Source: Xanthomonas sp. Leaf148
Lineage (GTDB): Bacteria > Pseudomonadota > Gammaproteobacteria > Xanthomonadales > Xanthomonadaceae
DNA length: 64,000 bases
Reading direction: 5' to 3'
Assembly (NCBI RefSeq): GCF_001423585.1
Contig: NZ_LMOP01000010.1
Coordinates: 196,893 to 260,892 of the forward strand
Positions within the stretch are counted from its first letter, which is position 1; every line of letters begins with the position of its first letter. The notes under the pieces are model-generated. The model was given only the letters and a program-made list of their open reading frames with translations, was not told the origin of the DNA and ran no database searches. Below, one piece after another: positions 35,301 to 44,036 of this stretch. The translations under genes and the position numbers were made by a program.

Positions 35301-36781
35301 GTGTGACCGACTGGGAGCGCGACTGGGCGGTGCGCGAGCTGTTGCGCGGGCGCTTGTCGGCAGTGGGCCCGGCACAAGTGTCGGCATTGGCCGCCGCATT
35401 GCGCTTGCCCGAAGACGAGATCGCGCTGGCATTGCTGGCATTGCAGCGCGAGGGCTATGTCATGGCCGGCCAATTCAGTGCGCATGCGCCGTCGGAAGAA
35501 TGGTGCGAACGCCATTTGCTGGCGCGCATCCATCGCTACACGCTGGGGCGTTTGCGGCGCGAGATCGAGCCGGTGTCGCAGCGCGATTACGCGCGCTTTC
35601 TGTTCGAGTGGCAGCATGTGGACAGCGATAGCCGGGTTGCCGGACCGGACGCATTGGCGGGGGTTGTCGGGCAACTGGAAGGCTTCGAAGCGCCGGCCGT
35701 GCTGTGGGAAAGCGAAGTGCTGCCGGCGCGTGTGCGCGACTATCAACCTGCCTGGCTAGATGATTTATGCACCGCCGGACGCACCGTGTGGGCGCGCTTG
35801 CGGCCGGGCGGTGGACGCAGCGGCGCCGCGTTGCGGGCGACTCCAATCGTGCTGCTGCCGCGCCGTGACGCGCAGCGCTGGAGTGGCCTGGCACGTGCGG
35901 TCGACGACGCACCGCTGGGGTCGCGCGCGCAGCGTGTGGTGGAGGTCTTGCAGCAGCAGGGTGCGTTGTTCTTCGACGAGATTTCCGATGCCGCGCACCT
36001 GATGAGCACCGAGCTGGAAGACGCCCTGAGCGAACTGGTGATGCGTGGCCGTGCGCATTGCGACAGTTATGCCGGGCTGCGCGCGCTGCTGGTGCCGGCC
36101 TCCAAGCGGCCGTCGGCGCTCTCGCGGCAGCGGCGTCGTGCCACTGCTCTGGGCATACGCGATGCCGGGCGATGGGCGCCGGTGCGTGCGCTTGCCGAGC
36201 TACCGCTGGCCGAAGCCGGCGAGCGGCATCAAGAGATGCTTGAACACGTCGCGCGCACGCTGCTGCGCCGCTACGGCGTGGTGTGCTGGCGCTTGCTCGA
36301 GCGCGAGGCGGCGTGGTTGCCGCCCTGGCGCGAACTACTGCGCATGTATCAACGCCTGGAAGCGCGCGGCGAAATCCGCGGCGGCCGTTTCATCGCCGGT
36401 CTGTCTGGCGAGCAGTTTGCATTGCCGGATGCGATCGCGGCCCTGCGCCGCGTGCGCGCCCAGGCTCCGCAGCAGCGCTGGGTGTGCGTGAGCGCAAGCG
36501 ATCCCAGCAATCTGTTGGGCAGCATCCTGCCTGGCGAGCGCGTGGCACGCGTGCCGGGCAATCGCGTCGCATCGCTCGACGGCGTGCCGATGGCGGTGTG
36601 GGCTGCCGATCGCTTCCAACCGCTGCAGGACCTCACCGCCGAACACACCGAGCAGGCCTTGCGCCTCCTGCAACGCGGGCCAGGTGCGGCCGAGCCGACG
36701 CCGATGCAGCAATGGCTGGCTCAGTCGCCTGGCAGCGCCGCACGCGTGCCGGTCACGCGTGGTAGCGGACGCGACAAATAG
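32387..36781 (+). CDS. lhr: Lhr-family ATP-dependent DNA helicase (long form)
   Basis: A 1464-residue superfamily-2 helicase, 3'-5' on DNA or RNA:DNA hybrids. The N-terminal core shows [15 protein letters not shown], motif I APTGSGKT, motif Ia [12 protein letters not shown], motif Ib [12 protein letters not shown] and motif II VDEIHA. Motif III is GLSATQ, motif [13 protein letters not shown], motif [14 protein letters not shown] and motif [11 protein letters not shown] winged-helix/Lhr-core domain ([13 protein letters not shown]) and a long C-terminal extension follow. The ATG at 32387 replaces a longer frame. Its last 61 bp overlap the convergent glycosylase gene. Confidence 0.94.
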   Translation: MHPVLQHFHPVVAAWFARTFAAPTPAQIAAWPAIQAGRHTLVAAPTGSGKTLTAFFAAIDALIRDGLDNGGALPDQTRVVYVSPLKALSNDIHLNLDAPLQGIRVALAAEGLPDVAVRTAVRTGDTPQRERAQARRVPPHILVTTPESLYVLLGSASGRSALRHVRTVIVDEIHAVAADKRGSHLSLTLERLQRLADQPITRVGLSATQKPIDTVAQFLVGVGEDGVPPPCEIVDIGYTRERDLALALPPTSLSVVMSNDQWLQVYADVATLAQQHRTTLVFVNTRRMAERAARHLGDLLGKQRVAAHHGSLSRETRLLAEQRLKAGELTVLVATASLELGLDIGDVDLVCQLGSPRSIATFLQRAGRSGHKVGGTPKARLFPQTRDELVECAALLDSIRRGELDALRIPLAPVDVLAQQIVAEAACEDWDEDALFALMRRAWPFAQLSRATFDSVVRMLCEGFSTRLGPRAGYLHRDAVHRRLHARRGARMTALTSGGTIPETGDYSVVLEPQAEKIGTVNEDFAVESLTGDVFQLGNASYRILRVDAGRVRVEDAKGAPPNIPFWLGEAPGRSDELSAAVSRLRGEIAARLDNAPHQAARDWLCSTLGCSAEAAQQLVDYLAHACAALGAMPTQQCLVMERFFDGSGGTQLVIHSPYGSRINRAWGLALRKRFCRTFNFELQTAATEDAIVLSLSTSHSFALEEVGRYLHSSSAEHVLIQALLDAPLFGVRWRWNATNAMALPRFTGGNKVAPQLQRMKSEDLLATVFPDQVACAENLVGEREVPDHPLVTQTLDDCLHQAMDSEGWLQVLRGLESGAITLVARDLAAPSPLAAEALNARPYAFLDDAPLEERRTQAVQSRRYTPQNSDDLGRLDPQAIASVREEAWPQPRDAEEMHEALVGLGVLPVDEMAGAQWQPWLTALAADGRASCLLMDGAPALWISAERIDWFMPLYPHASAQPPLKAPADCGVTDWERDWAVRELLRGRLSAVGPAQVSALAAALRLPEDEIALALLALQREGYVMAGQFSAHAPSEEWCERHLLARIHRYTLGRLRREIEPVSQRDYARFLFEWQHVDSDSRVAGPDALAGVVGQLEGFEAPAVLWESEVLPARVRDYQPAWLDDLCTAGRTVWARLRPGGGRSGAALRATPIVLLPRRDAQRWSGLARAVDDAPLGSRAQRVVEVLQQQGALFFDEISDAAHLMSTELEDALSELVMRGRAHCDSYAGLRALLVPASKRPSALSRQRRRATALGIRDAGRWAPVRALAELPLAEAGERHQEMLEHVARTLLRRYGVVCWRLLEREAAWLPPWRELLRMYQRLEARGEIRGGRFIAGLSGEQFALPDAIAALRRVRAQAPQQRWVCVSASDPSNLLGSILPGERVARVPGNRVASLDGVPMAVWAADRFQPLQDLTAEHTEQALRLLQRGPGAAEPTPMQQWLAQSPGSAARVPVTRGSGRDK

Positions 36782-37339
36782 GCGCTGTCGGGCACCACCC
36801 AGCGCCATGGCTGGTCGACGGCCTTGCGGATGCCGATGCGCGGCGTCGCGAGCGCAACCGCCGGCGGCGGGGTGCCATCGTCTTCGATCCATAGACGTGC
36901 GCCAGCATCGGTCAGGTCCAGTCCGTTGTCGGCCGCAGTGACGCCGAACGCCTGCGCCAGACGGCCGGGGCCAGTGGTCAGTGCCTTGGCCGGTGCGGCG
37001 CCGCGTGCCGCCTGCATGGCCTGCACGCCAGCGAGCGGCTGCAGCGCGCGGATCAGCACGGCGTGCCCGGGGGCGCCGCCGCAGACTGCATTGATCGCCC
37101 AGTGCATGCCATAGATGAGACACATACAGATGCCCGGGTGGGCCGAACATCACCTGCGTGCGCGGGGTGATGCCACGGAACGAATGCGCGGCTGGATCGT
37201 CGCTGCCGCAATAGGCCTCGACCTCGGTGATGCGGCCGCGCCGGCCATCGGCACTGACCAGCACCTTGTTGAGCAGGCGCGGCGCAACCTTGCGCGAATC
37301 GTGTGCGTAGAAAGCGCGGGGCAGTGGCGTGGGCGACAT
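36721..37339 (-). pseudogene. 3-methyladenine DNA glycosylase (AAG/MPG family), frameshifted
   Basis: The N-terminal part begins [19 protein letters not shown]. It has [20 protein letters not shown] with the catalytic-Glu region and [11 protein letters not shown]. The reading then must shift near 37120 into the frame giving [36 protein letters not shown] and [16 protein letters not shown]. Comparison with the usual LYVY-x-IYGMH suggests two bases missing (or one extra) after LYV. The two halves together give about 205 residues, the normal length. As written no full protein is made. The 3' end overlaps lhr on the other strand. Confidence 0.85.
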
Positions 37340-37502
37340 GGCATCAGCCTAGCCGCCCGGTCGTGATGTCTCTGCGGACTGTCCCGGACATCCCGCGGAG
37401 CGTGGGTAGGGTTTTTCCGAATGCGCCAGGTCAGGAGCGCCGGACCTGTCACAAAACTGCATATCCAATCTCATGAATAGGCGCTGTACCGATCGAAGCA
37501 TA

Positions 37503-37529
37503 TCAAGCGTGTTTTGCCAGCGCCGATAG
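37503..37529 (+). promoter_or_regulatory. Sigma-28 (FliA)-type promoter of the chemoreceptor gene
   Basis: TCAAGCGT (37503-37510), 11-bp spacer, GCCGATAG (37522-37529). This fits the flagellar sigma-28 pattern (TAAAG-like -35, GCCGATAA -10, 11 bp between the two 8-bp blocks). It lies 109 bp upstream of the mcp ATG, the expected regulon for a chemotaxis gene. Confidence 0.75.
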
Positions 37530-37638
37530 CTATCAACGATTGGTTAGACGAGTCCGCATCGTGCGATCGGCACGCGCAGCACCGTCGATTGCCCATGCAA
37601 CGCATGCAGCCCACGCAGCACTCAAAGAGAACTCCCCA

Positions 37639-39297
37639 ATGTTAGGCAACTTCAAAATCGGAACCAGGCTGATCGTGGCGTTTCTGATCGTCTCGGCGAT
37701 CGGCGCGTGCATCGGGTGGGTCGGCTATTCCAACTCCGGACGCATCAGCGACCTGTCGGCCTCGCTGTACGAGCGCGAGCTGCTCGGCCTGTCCAACGTC
37801 AAGGAAGCCAACATCAATCTGATCTACGCAGGCCGCGCACGCGCCAACCTGTTGCTGGCCAGCAGCGCGGAAGAACGCCAGTCGCATGTGCAAAACATCG
37901 ACAAGTACACCGCCAAGGTGGTCGATCACATGACCCGTGCGCGCGGCAGCTTTCAGACCGAAGAAGGCAAGACCAAACTGGCGCAGTTCGATCGTGCGTG
38001 GCAGACCTATCTGGATGAGCGCGGCCGCTTTATCGAAGCCGCCAACCGCGAAGCAATGCGCGAGGCCAATCCCGAACTTGCTGCATTGTCGCGTGCGGTG
38101 CGCGCCAGCTCGGATGAAGTGGATACCTTGATGACCGATCTGAGCGGACTGCGCGAGCGCAGCGCCGCCTCGGCCAACGCAGAAACCGGCGCCATCCATG
38201 CGCGCAGTTCCAAATTGCTGATCGCCATCATTTGCGGCGGTGTGTTGCTCGGCGCCGCGCTTGGGGTGGTGATCAGCCGCAGCGTCACCGGCCCGATCCG
38301 TCGCGCGGTTGCAGTCGCCAATGGCCTGTCGGAGGGCGATCTGACCATGCGCATCGATGTACACGGTCGCGACGAAACCGCGCAGTTGCTCGAAGCCATG
38401 CGCACCATGGTGCAGAAGTTGTCACAGGTGGTGGGCGAGGTGAATACCAGTGCCGAGACCCTGGCCAGCGCGTCCGAAGAAGTCAGCGCCACTGCGCAGT
38501 CGTTGTCGCAGGCCGCCAGCGAACAGGCGGCCGGCGTGGAAGAAACCAGCGCCTCGCTGGAGCAGATGACGGCATCAATCAGTCAGAACACCGAGAACGC
38601 CCGCATCACCGACGGCATGGCCACCCAGGCCGCGAAGGAAACCATCGAAGGCGGCGAAGCGGTGGTGGCCACCACCCAGGCGATGAAGCAGATTGCGCAG
38701 AAGATCGGCATCATCGACGACATCGCCTATCAGACCAATCTGCTCGCGCTCAATGCCGCCATCGAAGCGGCGCGTGCCGGCGAGCATGGCAAGGGATTTG
38801 CGGTGGTGGCGGCCGAAGTGCGCAAGCTCGCCGAACGCAGCCAGGTGGCCGCGCAGGAAATCGGCGAGGTGGCCAGTTCCAGCGTCGAACTGGCCGACCG
38901 CGCCGGGCGCCTGCTCGACACCATCGTGCCGAGCATCAAGCGCACCTCGGATCTGGTGCAGGAAATCTCCGCCGCTTCCGAAGAACAATCCTCGGGTGTA
39001 AGTCAGATCAACTCGGCGGTGGTGCAGCTGAGCCAGACCACCCAGCAGAACGCCAGCGCCTCCGAAGAATTGGCCGCCACCGCCGAAGAAATGAGCGCGC
39101 AGGCCGAGCAGCTGCAACAGAGCATGGCGTTCTTCCGGCTGGGCGGGCAGGGCGCTGCGAGCACGCCGCCCAAGCGTGGCAAGCAGGTCGCTGCACGCCC
39201 GGCACGTGTTGCAGGTGCGCGCGCTTGGCGTGGCACTGCAGCGCCGGCATATGCGATGTCCGAGGGCCCGGACGAAGGCCAGTTCGCTCGCTTCTGA
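37639..39297 (+). CDS. Methyl-accepting chemotaxis protein
   Basis: A 552-residue transmembrane chemoreceptor. TM1 ([20 protein letters not shown]) is followed by a ~170-residue periplasmic 4-helix-bundle sensor and TM2 ([21 protein letters not shown]). A HAMP domain ([18 protein letters not shown]) and the cytoplasmic signalling coiled coil come next, with the hairpin tip [30 protein letters not shown]. Gln/Glu-rich heptads are methylation sites. The C-terminal tail is basic without the NWETF-type pentapeptide. The ATG at 37639 is preceded by a FliA-type promoter; cheW follows 11 bp downstream. Confidence 0.96.
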   Translation: MLGNFKIGTRLIVAFLIVSAIGACIGWVGYSNSGRISDLSASLYERELLGLSNVKEANINLIYAGRARANLLLASSAEERQSHVQNIDKYTAKVVDHMTRARGSFQTEEGKTKLAQFDRAWQTYLDERGRFIEAANREAMREANPELAALSRAVRASSDEVDTLMTDLSGLRERSAASANAETGAIHARSSKLLIAIICGGVLLGAALGVVISRSVTGPIRRAVAVANGLSEGDLTMRIDVHGRDETAQLLEAMRTMVQKLSQVVGEVNTSAETLASASEEVSATAQSLSQAASEQAAGVEETSASLEQMTASISQNTENARITDGMATQAAKETIEGGEAVVATTQAMKQIAQKIGIIDDIAYQTNLLALNAAIEAARAGEHGKGFAVVAAEVRKLAERSQVAAQEIGEVASSSVELADRAGRLLDTIVPSIKRTSDLVQEISAASEEQSSGVSQINSAVVQLSQTTQQNASASEELAATAEEMSAQAEQLQQSMAFFRLGGQGAASTPPKRGKQVAARPARVAGARAWRGTAAPAYAMSEGPDEGQFARF

Positions 39298-39308
39298 GAG
39301 ATCGATCA

Positions 39309-39818
39309 ATGACCGCACAGACTTCCGATGTCATGCCGGGCGATGCCGATGCAGCCGCCCAATACCTCACCTTTCAGCTGGACGGCGAAACCTTCGCCAC
39401 CAGCATTCTTGGGATTCGCGAAATCATCCAGTACCGCACGCCGACGCCAGTACCGTCGATGCCGGCGTGCGTGCGCGGTGTGATCAATCTGCGCGGCGCG
39501 GTGGTGCCGGTGGTGGATCTGCAGGCACGGCTCGGGCGTGCCGACAGCGCCATCAACAAGCGCAGCTGCATCGTGATTCTGTCCACCGAGCAGGCGCAGG
39601 GCACGCAGGTGATCGGCGTGCTGGTCGACGCCGTCAATGCGGTGATCGAACTGGCCGATGACGATATCGAAGCGGCGCCGGCGTTCGGTACGCATATCCG
39701 TCGCGATCTGCTGCGTGGCATGGGCAAGGTGGGCGAGCGCTTCGTGGTGCTGCTGGAGATGGAACAGGTGCTGCAGGTGGACGAGATTGCCGGCAACGCC
39801 GACGCGCTGGCTGCCTGA
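39309..39818 (+). CDS. cheW: Chemotaxis adaptor CheW
   Basis: A 169-residue SH3-like scaffold linking chemoreceptors to CheA. Typical segments are YLTFQLDGETFATSILGIRE, IIQYRTPTPVPSMPACVRGV, INLRGAVVPVVDLQARLG and VIGVLVDAVNAVIEL. The ATG at 39309 follows mcp by 11 bp, so both probably come from the sigma-28 promoter. The paired layout suggests a dedicated CheW for this receptor or an extra adaptor beside the main che cluster. Confidence 0.96.
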   Translation: MTAQTSDVMPGDADAAAQYLTFQLDGETFATSILGIREIIQYRTPTPVPSMPACVRGVINLRGAVVPVVDLQARLGRADSAINKRSCIVILSTEQAQGTQVIGVLVDAVNAVIELADDDIEAAPAFGTHIRRDLLRGMGKVGERFVVLLEMEQVLQVDEIAGNADALAA

Positions 39819-40156
39819 GCCCACTTGGAATTCTGGCGAGCCGATGCTGGTTGATTGAGAGTGCAAACGACTGCCAGCGCGTAGAGAGACTGCGCGTCGT
39901 GAGTCGCGGTGATTCGTAAGCCGGGCGCGTTGGTTGGGTAGCGGGCGCGGCAGTAGTTTGACTGCCGCTCGCTGCCCAAGGCAAATCACGTAGCACAAAT
40001 GCATTCGGCGTCAGAACGTCGCAGGCGCGCATCAACCAATGTTGAACACGTGTTACGTAGCGCCGTGTACCCGCAGTGCTACGTGCATGGCACTGCAGCG
40101 TCTGTTACTCAGGGCACACAGTAAAGACAGCGCGAGCAATTCAGCTCGGGCGAGTG
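39819..40156. other. Gap between convergent cheW and GAF/GGDEF genes
   Basis: 338 bp with no recognisable gene. No strong terminator hairpin was found. Confidence 0.4.
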
Positions 40157-41242
40157 TCAGCCCTGCAGATGCCAGCCGCTGAACCGCTGCACGCGGTTGC
40201 GTCCATCGCAGATCGCGCCCTGCAACGCATGTCGCGCGCGCGCCAGCAAGGTGTTGCTGTCGAGCGTCTCGCTGGCAGGCACATCGACCAGCCCGATGCT
40301 GGCGGTCAACGTACCGATGGGCCAGTGCGCGGTTTCGACTGCTTGACCGATGTCTTCTGCAGCGTGCGCTGCAGCAGACGCCCCCGCTACCGGAAGCGCC
40401 ACGCACAGCCGATCGCAGTCCAGCCGCGCCACGATCGCGGTCTGCGGCAGCTGCGCCTCGACCAGTCTTGCCGCCTGCACCAGCGTCGCTTCCGCTGCGG
40501 CAACGCCCGATTGCAGTTTGTGCCGCTTGAAGCCATCCAGATCGATCAGCAAAAAGCCCAGCGACTGTTCCGGCGCTGCGGCACACGTGTCTTGCAGACG
40601 CTGCAAGCCATGCTCCAGCCCGGCGCGGTTCCAGAGCCCGGTGAGCGCGTCGCGTAATCCATCGAGCTCGACCAGCTCGGCCGCACGCCGTAACTCGATG
40701 GTGTCCACGACCTGCCGCGCCAGCACCCGCAACGCATCGCGTTCGGCGCCCGACAGCCGCCGTGGCGTGCGATCGAGCACGCACAAGGTGCCTAACGCGA
40801 TGCCATCGGAGGTCAGCAGGGGCGCGCCGGCGTAAAAGCGGATCTGCGGCTCGCCGGTGACCAGCGCGTTGTTGACGAAGCGCGCATCCAGATGCGTGTC
40901 GGCCACTTCCATGAGCTGGTCGGGCGCAAGAATGGCGTGCGCGCAGAACGACAGCGTGCGTGGCGTCTCGCTCGGCTGCATGCCGATCTTGGATTTGAAC
41001 CACTGCCGCTGCGTGTCGACCAGCGAGACCAGCGCCATGGGCGTGCGGCACAGGGTGGCGGCGTCGGCGGCGAGCGCGTCGTACTGCGGCTCGGGGGCGG
41101 TATCCAGAAGCTGGTAGGCATGCAGTGCGGCCAGACGGTCGTCTTCATTGGCTGGCGGGCGCGCACCCAACAAGGCGCCAATGTCGCCCGGCAACAAGGT
41201 GGCGTGGATCAGGTGCAACGCGGGCGCGTCGGGAAGCTGCAT
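40157..41242 (-). CDS. GAF domain protein with degenerate GGDEF domain
   Basis: A 361-residue cytoplasmic protein. A short leader is followed by a GAF domain (about 30-185: LLDTAPEPQYDALAADAATL, VDTQRQWFKSKIG, DGIALGTLCVLD). A GGDEF-fold domain then starts at DALTGLWNRAGLE with FLLIDLDGFK. The catalytic loop expected as GG(D/E)EF reads RLDCDRLCVAL, so cyclase activity is unlikely. It may bind ligands or act by protein contact. The ATG at 41242 is preferred; TTG at 41260 is in frame. Confidence 0.87.
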   Translation of the reverse strand: MQLPDAPALHLIHATLLPGDIGALLGARPPANEDDRLAALHAYQLLDTAPEPQYDALAADAATLCRTPMALVSLVDTQRQWFKSKIGMQPSETPRTLSFCAHAILAPDQLMEVADTHLDARFVNNALVTGEPQIRFYAGAPLLTSDGIALGTLCVLDRTPRRLSGAERDALRVLARQVVDTIELRRAAELVELDGLRDALTGLWNRAGLEHGLQRLQDTCAAAPEQSLGFLLIDLDGFKRHKLQSGVAAAEATLVQAARLVEAQLPQTAIVARLDCDRLCVALPVAGASAAAHAAEDIGQAVETAHWPIGTLTASIGLVDVPASETLDSNTLLARARHALQGAICDGRNRVQRFSGWHLQG

Positions 41243-41430
41243 GCAAGGCCTTTGCAACAAGCGCCATCAAGGCGATCAAGTGTCTGCAGCGATGGTCGCT
41301 GCCGTTAGGTGCGCCGAAATGTCGGCCGCCCCAGCGGCTGACATGTCAGGATCTTGCCACATCGGCGGGCCGCAGACGCGGCTTCGAACCCACGCCGATG
41401 CTGCAGTACTCGGTCTGTCGAACGGTGCGG

Positions 41431-41607
41431 CTATTCGCCCTGGCCGGCAGTCCCCTTGGGGCGGCGGCTGTGCTCGTCATGCACTTTCAGATCTTCCTGG
41501 CCCGGGCGCTGCTTGGCGGTTTCGTCCTGCTTGCGCGAGTCCTGGCTGTCGGAGACGCCGCTGGCGTCGTCGTCGGCACTGTCGGGTTGGCGCTGTTGGT
41601 TGCTCAT
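41431..41607 (-). CDS. Small acidic hydrophilic protein, 58 residues
   Basis: The sequence runs MSNQQRQPDSADDDASGVSD and continues with SQDSRKQDETAKQRPGQEDL before ending in TAGQGE and TAG. It is strongly hydrophilic and predicted disordered, with no membrane segment or Cys. Start context shows GCGGA upstream. Composition (balanced D/E, Q, S, K/R) is unlike the shadow frames around it and looks like a real small protein. I know no function. Confidence 0.55.
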   Translation of the reverse strand: MSNQQRQPDSADDDASGVSDSQDSRKQDETAKQRPGQEDLKVHDEHSRRPKGTAGQGE

Positions 41608-41716
41608 GGCGAAGGGTCCGCTGGGATGGAGAGGCGGACGTTAGCGCGCGCGATGTGATATCGGCGGCATGGCCTGTCCCTCCGCCCGCTTGGCGCCGTT
41701 GGGACAGCTGAAACAA

Positions 41717-41748
41717 AAGAGCCCTGGACGCGAACGTTCAGGGCTCTT
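41717..41748 (-). terminator. Rho-independent terminator after tRNA-Ala
   Basis: AAGAGCCCTG (41717-41726) and CAGGGCTCTT (41739-41748) form a 10-bp stem with a 12-nt loop. On the minus strand it is followed by a T-rich run (TTTTGTTT), 12 bp after the tRNA 3' end. Confidence 0.85.
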
Positions 41749-41760
41749 CGTTTGATGCGG

Positions 41761-41836
41761 TGGTGGAGCGGAAGGGGATCGAACCCTCGACCTTCGCGAT
41801 GCGAACGCGACGCTCTCCCAGCTGAGCTACCGCCCC
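41761..41836 (-). tRNA. tRNA-Ala (anticodon CGC)
   Basis: A 76-nt cloverleaf. The acceptor stem GGGGCGG pairs with CCGCTCC, followed by A and an encoded CCA (41761-41763). The D-arm is GCTC-AGCTGGGA-GAGC. The anticodon stem TCGCG/CGCGA has loop TTCGCAT, so the anticodon is CGC, reading GCG alanine codons. The T-arm is GAGGG-TTCGATC-CCCTT. All stems pair, including one G-U and one A-U at the T-stem base. Confidence 0.95.
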
Positions 41837-41921
41837 ACGTGACTCGATTCTAACCACATGCCGCACCGTTCGCCAAGGCAACCGGCAGCGGACTGCGGCA
41901 AACCGGTCAATCCCGCACGGA

Positions 41922-42323
41922 TTACTCGCGAATCAACGGGAACTTGAGGTCCGGGTTCTTGGCCTTCCATTCCTTGTACGACACCGAGCCTTCCCAGGCA
42001 GCGAAGGCCTTCGGGGTACGGCCGCGGCCAGACCAGGTTTCGCCGGTGTGCGGCAGCTCGTACTTCGGCTTCACTTCGCTACGGCCGCTCTTGACCACTT
42101 CCTTGCGCGCAGAAGTGGTGCCCAGATAGGCCGCGATATCGTTGCGCTGCTTGGTATTGAAGTGACCGGCAAACTGCTCAAGCAGCGAGACGATGGTGGC
42201 ATGCGCAGAGGATGCCTCGCTCGCGCGCTCGGTTTTCTCCTGTTCTTCCAGCTTCTGCAGCTCGTCCAGCAGCTTGGCTTTGGCTTGCGCGATGGAATCC
42301 AGTTTCGAAGAGGTATTGCTCAC
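41922..42323 (-). CDS. H-NS-family nucleoid-associated protein (Xrv-like)
   Basis: A 133-residue protein. The N-terminal coiled coil (LDSIAQAKAKLLDELQKLEEQEKTE) provides oligomerisation. A linker and the C-terminal DNA-binding loop TWSGRGRTPKAFAAW, the H-NS core motif, follow. It should silence AT-rich and horizontally acquired DNA. Xanthomonas XrvA/XrvB proteins of this type regulate hrp and virulence genes; which paralogue this is cannot be decided here. The start is GTG at 42323. It lies downstream of no other gene and is monocistronic. Confidence 0.92.
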   Translation of the reverse strand: MSNTSSKLDSIAQAKAKLLDELQKLEEQEKTERASEASSAHATIVSLLEQFAGHFNTKQRNDIAAYLGTTSARKEVVKSGRSEVKPKYELPHTGETWSGRGRTPKAFAAWEGSVSYKEWKAKNPDLKFPLIRE

Positions 42324-42806
42324 AGAGGTATGGCCTCGGAATAAAGAGTGGAGACGCCGCCCTAGGGGCGAGCGCCATTATGGCATGCGGCCCGGGGGCG
42401 ACCGCTGCGTGTGCGGGGGCTTGCACACGACGTGAACAGCCTTTTCACAAGGTCTGCCTGGCCGCTTTCGCATTGTCGTTGCGGGCGCTGCCAAGCTTAC
42501 ACGCAGGCCAGCAAATCCGACCATGACGAGAGCGGGAGCAGGCGATGAGCAATGACCAGCGCAGCATCGGCTTACGCGACTATGACCGCATCATTCTGCC
42601 GATGCAGACGATGAGCCGAAGTACCGGGCCACGACGCTAGGAGTGAGCGACCTCGCACTGCGCGCAAGAGTGATGTCTGGGGCTGCTACCAGCGCAAGGA
42701 CACTTGGGCAGGGGATGGACTGTTTCCAACACACTCTGGCGCGTTGCGCAGCGCCGGAGTGACCCGGACGCATCGCTTCGAGCAGACCGCATCTGGCAAA
42801 AAAGAA
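42324..42806. other. Gap between H-NS-like gene and rnd
   Basis: About 480 bp. It must contain the promoter of the H-NS-like gene, and it holds one short candidate ORF (42545-42640). Nothing else was recognised. Confidence 0.4.
42545..42640 (+). CDS. Possible 31-codon ORF
   Basis: The frame begins MSNDQRSIGLRDYDRI and ends GPRR before TAG, with GGGAGCAGG placed well upstream of the ATG. The ribosome-binding site is the only positive evidence. It could be a truncated gene start or chance. Confidence 0.22.
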   Translation: MSNDQRSIGLRDYDRIILPMQTMSRSTGPRR

Positions 42807-42826
42807 AGCCCGCATCGCTGCGGGCT
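42807..42826 (-). terminator. Rho-independent terminator of rnd
   Basis: AGCCCGCA (42807-42814), loop TCGC, TGCGGGCT (42819-42826). On the minus strand the stem is followed by TTCTTTTTT, 22 bp after the rnd stop codon. Confidence 0.9.
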
Positions 42827-42847
42827 GTCGTCTGCGTAACGCCGGGT

Positions 42848-43942
42848 TCACTGCGCCGTGTTGTCGGCCAGTAATGGCATCAGCTGCGCTTCCAGTATTT
42901 CGCGTCGCCACTGGCCCAGCGCGGCAGGCCAGCTGTGCTGCTCGATCAGGGTTTCCAGATGCCGACGCGAGGCGAGCAGGCCGTCCGCTAAGCCAAGTTC
43001 GCGGCTGCGCTGCGCCACCGCATCCTGCAAACGCTTGAGCACGGCCTTGTTGCCATCGGTGGCGGCCTGCGCCAGCGGTGCGGTGTCTTCGTCGGGTAGC
43101 GGCGTGTTGAGCGCGTCCCACACCGCGTTGGCGAGCTTGCGCGGGGCCTTGGGGAATTTGTCGAACTGACGCAGCAAGGCGTCCAGATCCGCGGGCGGAA
43201 AGCGCGCCACCTGGCTGGCCAGTTCGTTGTCCAGAATCCAGCTGCGCGGGCGGTCGCTCTGACGCGCCTGCAGATCGCGCCAGCGCAGCAGCCGCAGCAG
43301 CCGACGTTGCGCGGCCGGCTCCAGAAATTGTGCAGTGCGCAGGCTCACATGCGGCCAGCGCTCGCCGTCATCGTGCTCGACCGTGGCAAGCAGGCGCTCG
43401 GCGTCTTCGGCCAGCCAGCCCAGGCGATCCTGTTCGGTGAGGCGACGGGTCAGCTCGTCGTGAATCGCGAACAGGTAACGCACGTCGTCGGCGGCGTATT
43501 CCAGTTGCGATGCCGACAGCGGGCGACGCATCCAGTCCGAGCGCGTCTCGCCCTTGGTCAGCAAGGTGCCGGTGACTTCCTGCACCAGCTTCTGGTAGCC
43601 CATGCCGCCACCCACACCGGCCAGCGCGGCAGCGATCTGGGTGTCGAACAGCGGACGCGGCAACACGCCGCATGCGCACTTGAAGGTGACCAGGTCTTCG
43701 CTGGCGCTATGCATCACCTTGACGATGTCGGTGGCGGTCAACCACTCCTTGAGCGCCTCGTTCATGCCCGGGATCAGCGGGTCGATCAACAGGATCTCCT
43801 CGCCGATGGCCATCTGCACCAATGCCAGTTGCGGCCAGTAGGTGCGTTCGCGAATGAATTCGGTATCCAGGCCGATGCGCGAAGGACGCGCCGCCTGCAG
43901 GCGTTCGGTCAGCTCGGAGGGGTGGGTGATCCAATGGGGCAC
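42848..43942 (-). CDS. rnd: Ribonuclease D
   Basis: A 364-residue 3'-5' exoribonuclease that trims tRNA precursors. The DEDDy exonuclease domain has Exo I IGLDTEFIRERTYWP, Exo II MHSASEDLVTF and Exo III LEYAADDVRYLFAIHDEL. Two HRDC-like helical domains follow (WRDLQARQSDRPRSWILDN; RLQDAVAQRSRELGLADGLLASRR). The GTG start at 43942 (PHWITHPSELTE) gives the family N-terminus; upstream frame extension is not credible. A strong terminator follows. Confidence 0.95.
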   Translation of the reverse strand: MPHWITHPSELTERLQAARPSRIGLDTEFIRERTYWPQLALVQMAIGEEILLIDPLIPGMNEALKEWLTATDIVKVMHSASEDLVTFKCACGVLPRPLFDTQIAAALAGVGGGMGYQKLVQEVTGTLLTKGETRSDWMRRPLSASQLEYAADDVRYLFAIHDELTRRLTEQDRLGWLAEDAERLLATVEHDDGERWPHVSLRTAQFLEPAAQRRLLRLLRWRDLQARQSDRPRSWILDNELASQVARFPPADLDALLRQFDKFPKAPRKLANAVWDALNTPLPDEDTAPLAQAATDGNKAVLKRLQDAVAQRSRELGLADGLLASRRHLETLIEQHSWPAALGQWRREILEAQLMPLLADNTAQ

Positions 43943-44036
43943 GTGATTTCCGTCGACAGCAAGGGTTTGCGCAGAACGCGCAGAATAGCCTAACGTCGCG
44001 ATCGCCTGTCGTGCGGCAGAGCACTGGAAGGAGCAG

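Noticed and set aside
40053-41051. Alternate minus-strand frame overlapping the GAF/GGDEF gene
   Set aside because: No domain is visible. The GAF and GGDEF motifs are all in the other frame.
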